Positions 1 to 7,867 are shown, numbered from the stretch's first letter. The stretch is 14,512 nt of DNA from JAWXCM01 sp034408745 (GCA_034408745.1 JAWXCM010000266.1:1-14512), one strand, 5' to 3'. Numbers and translations: made by a program. The notes: a model not told the origin generated them from the letters alone.

Positions 1-1
1 G

Positions 2-169
2 ACCCTCGAGTTAGCCGTGCGGCGGATGAGCCTTTCGGCCCGTGCTCACGACCGCATTCTCAAGGTGGCCCGCACGATTGCCGACATTGGCGGGTCGGAA
101 CACGTTTCCGGAAAACACGTCGCCGAGGCGGTGCAATACCGAAGCCTGGACCGAAACTACTGGCAGTGA
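2..169 (+). CDS. comM: ComM/YifB-type Mg-chelatase-like ATPase, C-terminal end (partial)
   Basis: The reading frame is open from the window edge to a TGA at 167-169 and gives 55 residues with no start codon, so this is the 3' end of a gene that begins outside the window. The peptide runs through LSARAHDRILKVARTIADI and ends in AEAVQYRSLDRNYWQ, the typical C-terminal helical domain of the ComM/YifB family (Mg_chelatase C-terminal domain). Known members are hexameric AAA+ helicases; in naturally transformable bacteria ComM promotes branch migration during DNA uptake, while the role of YifB elsewhere is less clear. The family call rests on the tail alone, because the ATPase core is not in view. 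No strong intrinsic terminator is seen directly after the stop. Confidence 0.85.
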   Translation, partial: TLELAVRRMSLSARAHDRILKVARTIADIGGSEHVSGKHVAEAVQYRSLDRNYWQ

Positions 170-189
170 AGAATCTCCACTAATACTTC

Positions 190-245
190 TTGGCACATAG
201 GCACTAATATTTTATGCGTGGTTTAGAGTGCGATTAGGGAGGAGA
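190..245 (+). promoter_or_regulatory. Candidate promoter and strong Shine-Dalgarno before a tiny ORF
   Basis: The stretch after the ComM stop is noticeably AT-rich. It holds TTGGCA (190-195), a fair -35, followed after 17 bases by a poor -10 (TATGCG, around 213). An 8-base direct repeat CACTAATA occurs at 178-185 and 202-209. A purine-rich AGGGAGGAGA (236-245) lies 10 bases before the ATG at 256 and would be a good ribosome binding site. The promoter part is weak; the ribosome binding site is clear. It may be the surviving 5' end of a lost gene. Confidence 0.3.
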
Positions 246-255
246 CACAACTACC

Positions 256-318
256 ATGCAATTCAACCTCAGAAAGTTCAACCCCGGGTCGGACCTGACC
301 GTGGTGGTCCAGACGTGA
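256..318 (+). CDS. Tiny ORF (20 aa) with strong RBS; gene remnant or leader peptide
   Basis: ATG at 256 follows AGGGAGGAGA by 10 bases and opens 20 codons ending in TGA (316-318); the peptide begins MQFNLRKFNPGSDLTVVVQT. I do not recognise it. A second short ORF, ATG 321 to TGA 402-404 (27 aa, MARRTQNDDSRY...), starts two bases after this stop, and the broken TPR gene follows. Because the next 1.1 kb is clearly decayed, the likeliest reading is the 5' stub of a truncated gene whose ribosome binding site survives. A real small protein or leader peptide cannot be excluded. Confidence 0.25.
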   Translation: MQFNLRKFNPGSDLTVVVQT

Positions 319-422
319 CAATGGCTCGCCGCACGCAAAACGATGACTCGAGATATCCTGTCGTGTTGGTGCACCGATCAACTGCTACCACCTGGAAGCT
401 GTGATTCAGAGGAGGCCACCCA

Positions 423-899
423 TTGTCCCTTTACGATTACTTTACTGGCCAGCAGAGTTGGACGAACTACGTAAGCAATCGCGACCTCGCCAATCGGTTC
501 GAACGGGCGATCACCACATCCCAGGCTGCTCAAACCAGAGCACTGACGGTGCAAGTGGGATCGCAGGAACGAGCGTTACGCGAGGGATTGGGTTCCCTTC
601 AATCCGAGATGGGAAGCGCCTTGGATGCGTGCAGTATGAGGTCCAGCGCGTGGGAGAGGGCATCGACCGATTGAGAGCCGATTTCCACATCCTCATGGGA
701 GAAGTGATTTGGAAACTCGACATACAGCAAGCTACGCTCACCTCAATATTGGACGCGATCCGCGCACCGCTCGACACAGCCGCAAAAGAACTGCGATTGC
801 GCGCTGAGGATGCGTACCGGAATGGCTGGCATGAAGAAGCTCTTGCAGGACCTTCTTGAGTCTGAGAAGAAGAACTATCAGGATTTCGTCGCGCACCGT
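423..899 (+). pseudogene. Frameshifted and truncated TPR-family protein gene
   Basis: A TTG start at 423 is preceded by AGAGGAGG (408-415) with good spacing and opens with SLYDYFTGQQSWTNYVSNR. Homologous text then switches frame twice. Around 612-630 it moves to the frame reading VQRVGEGIDRLRADF, then GEVIWKLDIQQATL and AKELRLRAEDAYRNGW. At about 846, where one G appears inserted (GCAGGACC in place of GCAGACC), it returns to the first frame as LLESEKKNYQDFVAHR. Stitched together, these give the N-terminal part of a known family of cytoplasmic proteins with a helical start and later TPR-like repeats. From memory of that family, 'GEVIW.L..Q' followed by 'AYRNGW.EEAL..FLESEKKN' is characteristic. 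The expected TPR body after HR is missing; the sequence passes straight into a DUF433-like remnant. The function of intact members is unknown to me, and no single full-length product can be made here. Confidence 0.7.
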
Positions 900-920
900 T
901 GCATTGCGCCCTCCGCGCGA

Positions 921-1114
921 ATGTCAACCACTGCCGTCGTCATTCACAGCGATCCGGACATCCTGGGCGCGATGCTCATGTTTGGCGGTACCCGGGTACC
1001 GTTGCGGAATCTGATTTTCTCGATTCATTCCCGACGGTGTCGCGGGAACAGGCGGTGGCAGCACTGGAGGCCGTTCACGAAGCGGTGAGAGCGCGTGCGC
1101 ATTCTCCTCAATGA
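921..1114 (+). pseudogene. Decayed DUF433-family antitoxin
   Basis: From ATG 921 the frame reads VVIHSDPDILGAMLMFGGTRVPLRNLI, matching the N-terminal half of DUF433 antitoxins (usual form SDP.ILGG.P.F.GTRVPV). In another frame, from about 1013, it continues FLDSFPTVSREQAVAALEAV and stops at 1114, matching the C-terminal half. The central segment expected between them (about a dozen residues, typically DYLE.G.SLDE) is missing, so an internal deletion that also shifts the frame seems to have removed it. In the family, DUF433 is a DNA-binding-like antitoxin encoded just before a DUF5615 PIN-like toxin. The toxin remnant follows with its start inside the end of this gene, the normal arrangement. 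This copy cannot make a normal antitoxin. Confidence 0.75.
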
Positions 1115-1380
1115 ACAGTTGCCTCGGCAACCCGCTCGGCACTGGTTGGGCACGACGTTCGAACGGTACAGCAAGAGGCATGGGCTGGGCTGAAGAACGG
1201 CGCGTTGCTCAGCGAAGCGGAAGCGGCCGGCTTGCCTCGTGACCGGAGAGCAGAACCTCGAATATCAGCAGAATCTGACAAAGCGACCTGCAACTGCAAC
1301 GGCCGTCAATCGATCCAGGGCTGTCCCACAACTCCAAACAGATCTCCTGACGCAGATCTCGCTGCAGGTCCCGGTCGACC
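1095..1380 (+). pseudogene. Decayed DUF5615-family PIN-like toxin
   Basis: GTG at 1095 overlaps the end of the DUF433 remnant and opens MRILLNEQLPRQPARH, the usual N-terminus of DUF5615 toxins, with the acidic residue of the LNEQLP motif. The frame then moves: LVGHDVRTVQQEAWAGLKNG and ALLSEAEAAG are in the second frame (a C lost near 1141), and VTGEQNLEYQQNLTKRP returns to the first frame from 1239 after a loss near 1234. All three segments match successive parts of the family, whose intact form is roughly 110-120 residues of PIN-like ribonuclease fold. The C-terminal limit is vague; homology fades after about 1340. With at least two frameshifts the toxin should be inactive, in keeping with loss of its antitoxin. 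Confidence 0.75.
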
Positions 1381-1620
1381 GAAGTCCTCTCTTGCCTCTA
1401 TTTGAGTGGTCTCCGGCTGGCGGAGATTTCTTACACTCCAATCCGCCATGCCAGTGCCGCGTCTTTTCGAGAACTGGAGGGTTCGAGGTGGATCGCTCCT
1501 GGGCGCCCCGTGTGGATGCGAGCGACTTGGCGCGAAAGAAGTTGGGCTGGTTCGAGCGGGCCGCTTCCCAGAGGCGATTGGGAGGCAGTGAGCACCAGAA
1601 CGCCGCAGATACTTACCGGC
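1381..1620. other. Stretch without a recognisable gene
   Basis: No frame on either strand gives a protein I recognise. The only structure noted is an imperfect hairpin, stem 1563-1570 with 1579-1586 (8 pairs including one G-U, 8-base loop), about 35 bases past the minus-strand iclR stop. It has no T-tract on either side, so it is at most a weak candidate terminator for iclR. The stretch is probably more of the decayed sequence that starts near 170. Confidence 0.5.
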
Positions 1621-2394
1621 TTAGCGAAAACCAGCATTTCGCACAGGGGCACCGCGGTACCCGAGTTGCGTGGAAATTTCTGACGCACTCTCTACAACCA
1701 TTGCTCCGTACGCCGGAACGCGATCCTCCGTAATCTCCGTGATCATGGCAGATATGCTGATCGCCGCGACGGCACGTCGGTGCTCATCGAACACCGGGGC
1801 GGCAAGACAACGGCGACCCGCGTAGAACTCCTCGTTATCGACCGCGTAGCCGCGCTGGCGAATACGCGCAAGTTCCGACAGAAAACGTTCTGGCCTGGTG
1901 ATGGTGTAGGGCGTCAGGCGCGGAAGGCCGGCACTGATTACCTCCGCCGCGACGGGACCGTCGGAGAATGCAAGCAGCGCTTTTCCCAGAGCGGTACAGT
2001 GCGCCGGGCGTCGAAGCATCGCGGTTCGTCCGATTCGAAAGGGTGCGGGGTACTCGGCTCGAAGCACGTCGACGACCTCGAGCCCGTCGAGTTTTGCCAG
2101 ATGGGAGTTGCAATTCGCCTGAACGCTTAAGCTCTGCAGGATCGGTTGCGCCACGGTAGCCAGCTCCATCCGCAAACGACAGGCGTTGCCCAGTTCCAGC
2201 ACCTTTAGCCCAAGGCGATACCTGTGGTTCTCTCCTTGTTCCAGAAACCCTCGCTGGGTGAGCGTGCTCAGGATGCGGTGGGTCGCACTTTTCGGCAAAC
2301 CGACCGCGCGAGCCATCTCGGATACTCCAAATTCCTGCTTTGCGCCGAACGCGGCCAAAACATCCAGCGTCCGGTCTATGGTTTGAAGCGGCAT
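1621..2394 (-). CDS. IclR-family transcriptional regulator
   Basis: The 257-residue product has the usual IclR length and two-domain plan. Residues 1-60 form the winged helix-turn-helix, with SEMARAVGLPKSATHRILSTL as the HTH and RGFLEQGENHRYRLGLKVLELG as the wing and linker. Residues 75-250 form the GAF-like effector domain, with the marks HCTALGKALLAF and RGYAVDNEEFYAGRRCLAAPVFD. The start at 2394 gives a normal IclR N-terminus (MPLQTIDRTLDVLAAFG); a longer upstream frame to 2469 would run through the intergenic operator and adds a family-atypical tail. The gene is divergent from the six-gene sugar operon, and repeated (G)CGGAAC half-sites lie in the 74-base spacer. It is therefore the likely local regulator of that operon and of itself. 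In the family, many members bind a sugar acid, keto acid or aromatic ligand. The ligand here is unknown; a ulosonate or its breakdown product is a reasonable guess. Confidence 0.92.
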   Translation of the reverse strand: MPLQTIDRTLDVLAAFGAKQEFGVSEMARAVGLPKSATHRILSTLTQRGFLEQGENHRYRLGLKVLELGNACRLRMELATVAQPILQSLSVQANCNSHLAKLDGLEVVDVLRAEYPAPFRIGRTAMLRRPAHCTALGKALLAFSDGPVAAEVISAGLPRLTPYTITRPERFLSELARIRQRGYAVDNEEFYAGRRCLAAPVFDEHRRAVAAISISAMITEITEDRVPAYGAMVVESASEISTQLGYRGAPVRNAGFR

Positions 2395-2407
2395 TACGTC
2401 CCACACA

Positions 2408-2445
2408 GCGGAACAGCTATACGATTTCGTTCCGCATATCGGAAC
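2408..2445. promoter_or_regulatory. Probable IclR operator: three phased (G)CGGAAC half-sites
   Basis: The iclR/receptor spacer contains GCGGAAC on the top strand (2408-2414), its exact inverse GTTCCGC (2429-2435), and CGGAAC again on the top strand (2440-2445). The last two form the 17-base palindrome GTTCCGCATATCGGAAC (2429-2445, 6-base arms, 5-base spacer). The first and third copies extend to a 9-base direct repeat CGGAACAGC (2409-2417 and 2440-2448), offset 31 bases. Centre-to-centre spacing is about 21 and 11 bases, close to two turns and one turn, so all three sites would face the same side of the helix. IclR-family operators are generally short palindromes with GGAA-type arms, which fits. 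The site lies 14 bases from the iclR start and 36 from the receptor start, so one complex could control both genes. Confidence 0.65.
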
Positions 2446-2453
2446 AGCATAAC
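2425..2453 (+). promoter_or_regulatory. Weak candidate promoter of the receptor operon
   Basis: CATAAC (2448-2453) could serve as a -10, with TTTCGT (2425-2430) 17 bases upstream as a poor -35. A transcript would then begin near 2460 and leave about 20 bases before the ATG at 2481. This placement puts the palindrome 2429-2445 between the two promoter boxes, an ideal place for repression. The matches to consensus are modest, so this is only a proposal. Confidence 0.25.
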
Positions 2454-2480
2454 AAATGCACGCCCGCAATGAAGGGATCG

Positions 2481-5400
2481 ATGGTATTCGATATGTTAAT
2501 GCAGAAACTGGTGCTCATACTATTCGCCGTGGTCCTGTGCGCGAGCGCTCAAGAGTCCCGCGGCACACTGGCGGGATTAATCACCGATCCTTCAGGGGCA
2601 CGGGTTACGGGCGCAGCGGTAGTCGCCACCAATGTTTCCACGGGTGTCCCCTACCGCGGGCAGACCAACGCCAGCGGGGCCTATACGATTCCGTTCCTGC
2701 CGCCCGGGGAATACTCGCTCAAAGTTACGGCGAAAGGCTTCAAGAGTCTGAAGCGCTCTCCGATCCTCATTCAGGTACAGAGCAAGGTGGATGTCGATGC
2801 ATCTCTGGAACTGGGCTCGGTGTCGGACGTTGTCAACGTACGCGGCGACGCGCCCATTTTGGACACGGCTACCGCATCGACAGGGCAAGTGATTGAGAAC
2901 CGACGCATTGTGGAACTCCCACTGAACGGGCGCAATCCGCTGGCGCTGGCACAAATTTCGCCCGGCGTTGTGTCCGTTGAAGGTCCGACGTTTCTGCGCG
3001 CGTTCGATATCAACGGCGCATCCAGCATTTCGATTGGCGGCAGCGTTTCCGCAACGGGAGGCGCGGTCACGCGAAGCAACGACTTCACTTTGGATGGCGC
3101 ACCAAACACGACCCGCGGCAATACGGTCGCGTATGTGCCTCCGGCAGACGCCGTGGAAGAGTTCAAGGTGGAGACCGCGACGTATGATGCCAGTTCGGGA
3201 CATACGTCCGGAGGAACCATCAACATCAGTACCAGGAGTGGAACCAACGATCTGCACGGTTCGCTGTACTACTTCCACCGCGATGCCGGCACGACGGCGA
3301 ACACCTGGTTTAATAACCGCGCCAGCCGGCCGAAAACCGTATCGCCATTTCATCAGTGGGGCGCGGCCGGAGGCGGTCCAGTCCTGTTGCCCAGGCTCTA
3401 TAACGGACGGAACCGGACGTTCTGGTTCACCGCCTATGAAGGGATCAAGAGCTCGACGCCTGCACCGTTCCTTGGCACGGTGCCGACGGAGCGACAGCGG
3501 CAGGGCGACTTCTCCGAACTCCTGACGGCAGGCATTCGCATCTACGATCCTTACAGCACGCGACCAAATCCGTCGTCTCCAGGGCGATTCATGCGCGACC
3601 CGCTGCCGAACAACGTAGTACCTGCGAACCGCATCGATCCGGTCGCAAAGAGTCTGCTGCAATTCTTTCCGCTCCCGAACCTCGCGACCACCGACCCGCA
3701 GGGTCGGAATAACTACTTCAACCCGGACAGCCCGGCGACCGACCGGTTCGCCTCCTGGATTTCGCGCTTCGATCATTCGCTGAACGACCGTCACCGCATT
3801 TCCTCCCGATTCAGTTGGAATCACCGTACCGAGACGACTGGCGATACGTTCAGTAACATCTCCACCGGCAGTACGTCCGAGCGCATCAACAAGGGTGCGG
3901 TCCTGGATGACACCCTGACGATCAACCCGACAACCGTGTTCAATGGGCGGTTCAGCTGGACACGGTTCGAAGAACCGGCGATTCAGGGCAAGAGCGTCGG
4001 CTATGACGTCAGCAGCCTCGGCTTCTCTCCTGCATTTATCAGCCAGATTGCCGTACCGCACATTCCCGGTATTAGCTTCACGGGTTACAGCGGGTTCGGC
4101 GGACGCGCGGCGCGAATTACGAATACGGACCTCCCGTCCGCGGCGGCATCGGTCAACAAGGTGCTCGGGGCACACATCATGAAAACCGGCATCGACTTCC
4201 GCGTGTATCGGGAGACCGGAGTCGATCTGGCGCGGCCGAGCGGCGGGTTCACGTTCGGCACGGACTGGACGCGAGGTCCGGCCGACAACGCCGCCGGCGC
4301 TCTCATTGGGCAGGATCTGGCTGAACTCCTGTACGGGCTGCCGAGCAGCGGGACGGTAGAGTTCAATGCATCGCGCGCTGCTCAGGCTGTTTACACGGGT
4401 GTGTTCCTGCATGACGACTGGAAAATCAGGCGCAACCTTACGTTGAATCTTGGCTTGCGCTATGAGTACGAAGCTCCATTAACAGAACGCTTTAATCGGG
4501 CGGTGCGCGGGTTTGACACAACAAGTCCGAATCCCGTATCGACGGCTTCGTTCCCGGTCAGAGGTGGTCTGTCGTTCGCCAGCAAAGACAATCGCGGCAT
4601 ATGGAATCCGGAGCGTACCACATGGGCTCCGCGCATCGGCTTCGCCTGGTCGATGACTCCCAGGACGACGATCCGGGGCGGCTACGGGATCTTCTACCAG
4701 CCGTTCATCACTGACAGCATTCTGCAGCCGGGGTTCAGCGAATCGACACCGATGGTGGTCTCAACAGACTTCGGTCAGTCGTACCAGGCCACTCTGACGA
4801 ATCCATTCCCGGGCGGTCTTCGGATTCCCGCTGGTGCGGCCAACGGAATCGCAACGTTCAACGGCCTTGCTGTTGAGTTCATCGATACAGGGCGCCTGCA
4901 CGCGCGGGCACAGAGATGGAGTTTCGGAATCCAACGCCAGATTCCGGGCCAGATCGTGATGGATCTGACCTACACCGGGAACCATTCGTCGAACATGGAT
5001 GTGGACCGCAACATTAACTTTGTTCCTCGGGAACGGCTGTCCACTTCACCGACTCGCGATCAGGCAACGATCGATTTTCTGACGCAGGCGGTGCCGAATC
5101 CGCTGGCCGGACGGCTGCCCGGAACCACGTTGAACGGGAACACCATCGCGCGCCAGCAACTGCTACTTCCCTTCCCGCAGTTCACGACGGTTGCGCAGCG
5201 ACGCCAGCCGGTCGGGAGTGCGGACTTCCATGCCGCGACATTGAAATCAGAGAAGCGCTTCTCGCACGGGGTGACATTCCTTGCGTCATACACACTGTCC
5301 AAAACGATTGAGGAACGCAGCTTCCTGAACGATTCCGACCAGCAACTCGAGCGGCGCCTCGCGGCCGAGGATCGTCCCCACCGCTTCGTGATGAGCGGCG

Positions 5401-5861
5401 TTTGGGAGTTGCCGCTCGGCTTATCACCGAAGAGCCGGTTCGGAGGATGGCAGATTCAGGGTATTTCCATGGCGCAGAGCGGACAACTTCTGAACTGGGG
5501 CAACGTGCTTTACTATGGAGGCCCGATCGCAGTTGACAAGCCCAGTGTGGACCGGTGGTTCGATACCAGCGTGTTCGAGAACGCAGTTGCCCGCCAGCTC
5601 CAGTCCAACATCCGTACATTTCCTTCACGAGTCAATTCGGTACGGCAGAGCCGCATCAACAACTTCGATATGAGCCTGCTCAAGAACACAAGGATCACAG
5701 AGCGTGTACGGTTCCAGGCTCGAGTGGAGTTCTTCAACGCGATGAATCATCCAACGTTTGGCGGCGCCAACACAACACCGGGGAACACGAACTTTGGGCG
5801 GGTCACGAGTCAGTCGAACCTGCCGCGCCAGATTCAGTTTGGTGGACGCATTCTGTTCTAA
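2481..5861 (+). CDS. Oar-like TonB-dependent outer-membrane receptor
   Basis: The 1126-residue protein starts with a signal peptide (core MQKLVLILFAVVLCASA, probable cut at ASA/QE, residues 23/24). A carboxypeptidase-regulatory-like beta-sandwich follows (about 27-112, GLITDPSGARVTGAAV, ASGAYTIPFLPPGEYSLKV). Next comes a plug domain (about 125-255, VELPLNGRNPLALAQISPGV, SNDFTLDGAPN, ISTRSGTNDLHGSLYYF) and a 22-strand-type barrel. The protein ends in FGGRILF with terminal phenylalanine, as expected of an outer-membrane barrel. This arrangement is the Oar-like class abundant in Acidobacteriota. Related receptors import oligosaccharides or other large ligands using TonB energy, but no SusD partner gene is here. 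ATG 2481 is preferred because AAGGG (2472-2476) lies just before it; ATG 2469 (four residues longer) and 2493/2499 are possible. It is the first gene of the operon, one base overlapping the next. Confidence 0.93.
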   Translation: MVFDMLMQKLVLILFAVVLCASAQESRGTLAGLITDPSGARVTGAAVVATNVSTGVPYRGQTNASGAYTIPFLPPGEYSLKVTAKGFKSLKRSPILIQVQSKVDVDASLELGSVSDVVNVRGDAPILDTATASTGQVIENRRIVELPLNGRNPLALAQISPGVVSVEGPTFLRAFDINGASSISIGGSVSATGGAVTRSNDFTLDGAPNTTRGNTVAYVPPADAVEEFKVETATYDASSGHTSGGTINISTRSGTNDLHGSLYYFHRDAGTTANTWFNNRASRPKTVSPFHQWGAAGGGPVLLPRLYNGRNRTFWFTAYEGIKSSTPAPFLGTVPTERQRQGDFSELLTAGIRIYDPYSTRPNPSSPGRFMRDPLPNNVVPANRIDPVAKSLLQFFPLPNLATTDPQGRNNYFNPDSPATDRFASWISRFDHSLNDRHRISSRFSWNHRTETTGDTFSNISTGSTSERINKGAVLDDTLTINPTTVFNGRFSWTRFEEPAIQGKSVGYDVSSLGFSPAFISQIAVPHIPGISFTGYSGFGGRAARITNTDLPSAAASVNKVLGAHIMKTGIDFRVYRETGVDLARPSGGFTFGTDWTRGPADNAAGALIGQDLAELLYGLPSSGTVEFNASRAAQAVYTGVFLHDDWKIRRNLTLNLGLRYEYEAPLTERFNRAVRGFDTTSPNPVSTASFPVRGGLSFASKDNRGIWNPERTTWAPRIGFAWSMTPRTTIRGGYGIFYQPFITDSILQPGFSESTPMVVSTDFGQSYQATLTNPFPGGLRIPAGAANGIATFNGLAVEFIDTGRLHARAQRWSFGIQRQIPGQIVMDLTYTGNHSSNMDVDRNINFVPRERLSTSPTRDQATIDFLTQAVPNPLAGRLPGTTLNGNTIARQQLLLPFPQFTTVAQRRQPVGSADFHAATLKSEKRFSHGVTFLASYTLSKTIEERSFLNDSDQQLERRLAAEDRPHRFVMSGVWELPLGLSPKSRFGGWQIQGISMAQSGQLLNWGNVLYYGGPIAVDKPSVDRWFDTSVFENAVARQLQSNIRTFPSRVNSVRQSRINNFDMSLLKNTRITERVRFQARVEFFNAMNHPTFGGANTTPGNTNFGRVTSQSNLPRQIQFGGRILF

Positions 5862-7867
5862 TGCATCTCCGTATTGTAATGGCGTTCCTCTCCGCGATGG
5901 CCGTGTTGCAGGCCGCTCCGTGCCGCGTCACGGCGGCGGGCTGGGAGGCATCGGAGGTACTTGCCACGGCGTCGGCGAAGCTACGTGCCGTGGATTGCGG
6001 AACACGAGCGATTCATGTGGTCCAGGATGGATCGCTCGCGCCGGAGGAATACTCCGTCACTCCGGACCGTGCCACGATCACGATTCGCGCAGCGACACCA
6101 CGCGCCGCCCTTTATGCCGCGTATGCGGTTGCCCGCCGCGTTCCCGATCGGCCGCTGCGTACCCGGCCGTATTTTCCGATTCGCGAGTGGTGGTCGGCCG
6201 CGTTCCAGGCGAACTTCAATCTGCCACTTGGAGGAGCGTTCGACCGGCCTGTGGAAGAGATCTCGGCGATCGTCAGCAGGACGATTCAGGAGGCCCCCGG
6301 TTACGGCATCAACACCATTCAGTTGATGGGTCGAGCCGGCGAGGGTGGCATCGACATGAGTTGGTTCCTGCGCTACGACGACTTTTCCCGGCTCAAATCG
6401 CGAAGCATAGGTTACGGGATTGAGCGCCGCACGGAAGAGATCCGAAAACTGGCGCGCGAAGCTCACAGGCACGGGCTCGACTTCCTCATCTGGGACCATG
6501 AACTTGTTTTTCCCGACCGGATGCTGGAAGCGTACCCGGAGATGCGCGGAACGGATTACCCTTTCTGCTTTTCGCATCCACTGGTCATGCGTTTTCTGAA
6601 CTCCAAGGTGGACGAGTTCTTTCGCCGTCTTCCCGAAATCGACGGAATTAATCTGACGTTCGCCGAAACGCGCGGCTATAACATTCTGGAGCACGATGGC
6701 TGCAAGTGCGATCAGTGCAGCCGGCTTACGCGGGACGCGAAACTGCGGCGTGTTGCAGTCGCGATGTACGAGGCGTGCAAGAGAAACAAGAAGCGGTTCG
6801 AGGTGCGCTCGTACAATCAGGCTCCGGCACATGCGGAGCGAATGCTGGCAGCGCTGCGTGATCTGCCGCGAGAAATACCAGTGATCACTAAAAACACGGT
6901 TGTCGATTTCCGGGGCACCGATTACCCCGACAACCCAATGCTGGGCGCCTTTCCTGGACAACGAGAGGCGCTTGAATTGACGGCTACACCGGAAGGCAGT
7001 GGATATGGCTACTTGCCGGCGCTGCTGGGCGAGTTCTACCAACGCACGATCGGCCGGGTTGCGGTGGACCGCAAGCTGAAGGGTGTGGCGATTCGCACGG
7101 ACTATCATCTGCAGTATGGACACGCGACGTTCTTTACGCCTGGACCTCCGGTGCTCACGTTCGAGACGCCGAACGGCTTCAATGTTCTTGCGGCGAGCCG
7201 GCTGGCATGGGATCCCTCCGTCTCCATTGACGCTCTGTGGAAGGAGTGGACCGTGGGTCGCTACGGAGAACAGGCATGGCCATCGGTGGAGCGTGCCCTG
7301 CGCCGAACTTCCGCGATCGCACAAGGCATCTTTTTTGTAAAGGGATTCAGCCTTCTGACTCACCTGAACATGGTTCCGCATCTTGACACGATTGACGCGG
7401 AACTCGACAGGAGTTATCTGTTGGAGTTCTTCCCGCAGAACGCGGATTACCGCCGGACGCATCAGGCGCTTACCAATCCTTCTGCGGAGCAGCTTGCGGC
7501 TATTCTCGCGGAGAAGGATGCGGCGGCCTCAGCTGCCCGCGAATCGCAACGCGATATTGAGAGCGTTCGGGCGAAGCTCAGCCCCGCCGCTTACGAGGAA
7601 CTCCACGGCGGTTTGCGGCGCGCGGAGAACGCAGCGATGCTGTGGCGGTCGATTGCTGAGGTGTACTTCCGACTGAAACGAGCGGATGGGGAGCCGTTAT
7701 CGGCCGCGATCCGCAAGTTGCTCGATGAAGGATGCCGGATCGAGAAAGAAGCGGGTAAGGTGTGGCCCGTGTATCCAGGGGCGAGAGGAATTAACGTCTA
7801 CGACTTCGCGGAAGAAGCCATCGAGAGAGGGAACGTATGCTGCATTCGCGTATCGTCCTGCCAGTAG
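5861..7867 (+). CDS. Exported GH67-like (alpha-glucuronidase-related) glycoside hydrolase
   Basis: The 668-residue product begins with a signal peptide (MHLRIVMAFLSAMAVLQA). A small alpha/beta domain follows (about 22-95, TITIRAATPRAALYAAYAVARR) of the kind found before GH67 and GH20 barrels. A TIM-barrel-like region spans about 105-450. Landmarks are YGINTIQLMGR, a conserved-looking FAET (E269), then H278 and the cysteine motif CKCDQC (281-286), and later GFNVLAASRLAWDPSV with LWKEWTVGRYG. The helical C-terminal part includes a charged segment around 540-600. The H-C-x-C-x2-C pattern and the segment order resemble GH67/DUF4838-like hydrolases, whose classical members remove 4-O-methylglucuronate from xylan. 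The real linkage cut here is unknown, and the catalytic acid is only guessed as E269. The start ATG at 5861 overlaps the receptor stop as TAATG. The last 31 bases overlap the next gene, giving a cysteine-rich tail. Confidence 0.75.
   Translation: MHLRIVMAFLSAMAVLQAAPCRVTAAGWEASEVLATASAKLRAVDCGTRAIHVVQDGSLAPEEYSVTPDRATITIRAATPRAALYAAYAVARRVPDRPLRTRPYFPIREWWSAAFQANFNLPLGGAFDRPVEEISAIVSRTIQEAPGYGINTIQLMGRAGEGGIDMSWFLRYDDFSRLKSRSIGYGIERRTEEIRKLAREAHRHGLDFLIWDHELVFPDRMLEAYPEMRGTDYPFCFSHPLVMRFLNSKVDEFFRRLPEIDGINLTFAETRGYNILEHDGCKCDQCSRLTRDAKLRRVAVAMYEACKRNKKRFEVRSYNQAPAHAERMLAALRDLPREIPVITKNTVVDFRGTDYPDNPMLGAFPGQREALELTATPEGSGYGYLPALLGEFYQRTIGRVAVDRKLKGVAIRTDYHLQYGHATFFTPGPPVLTFETPNGFNVLAASRLAWDPSVSIDALWKEWTVGRYGEQAWPSVERALRRTSAIAQGIFFVKGFSLLTHLNMVPHLDTIDAELDRSYLLEFFPQNADYRRTHQALTNPSAEQLAAILAEKDAAASAARESQRDIESVRAKLSPAAYEELHGGLRRAENAAMLWRSIAEVYFRLKRADGEPLSAAIRKLLDEGCRIEKEAGKVWPVYPGARGINVYDFAEEAIERGNVCCIRVSSCQ

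Noticed and set aside
1563..1586. Hairpin as intrinsic terminator of iclR
   Set aside because: The stem has only eight pairs with one wobble, and no T-tract follows on either strand.
2395..2469. Longer start for IclR
   Set aside because: It would translate the operator region and add a Cys-rich tail not typical of IclR proteins, while MPLQTIDRTLDVL is a normal IclR start.
2340..2480. Longer start for the TonB-dependent receptor
   Set aside because: It would begin inside iclR, run through the operator and place about 47 non-hydrophobic residues before the signal peptide.
2592..4412. 606-codon open frame on the minus strand
   Set aside because: It lies wholly opposite the well-supported receptor gene, its peptide is Arg-rich without any recognised motif, and such antisense frames are usual in GC-rich coding DNA.
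5981..7462. 493-codon open frame on the minus strand
   Set aside because: It is the shadow of the GH67-like gene, with no family motif and no plausible start signal.
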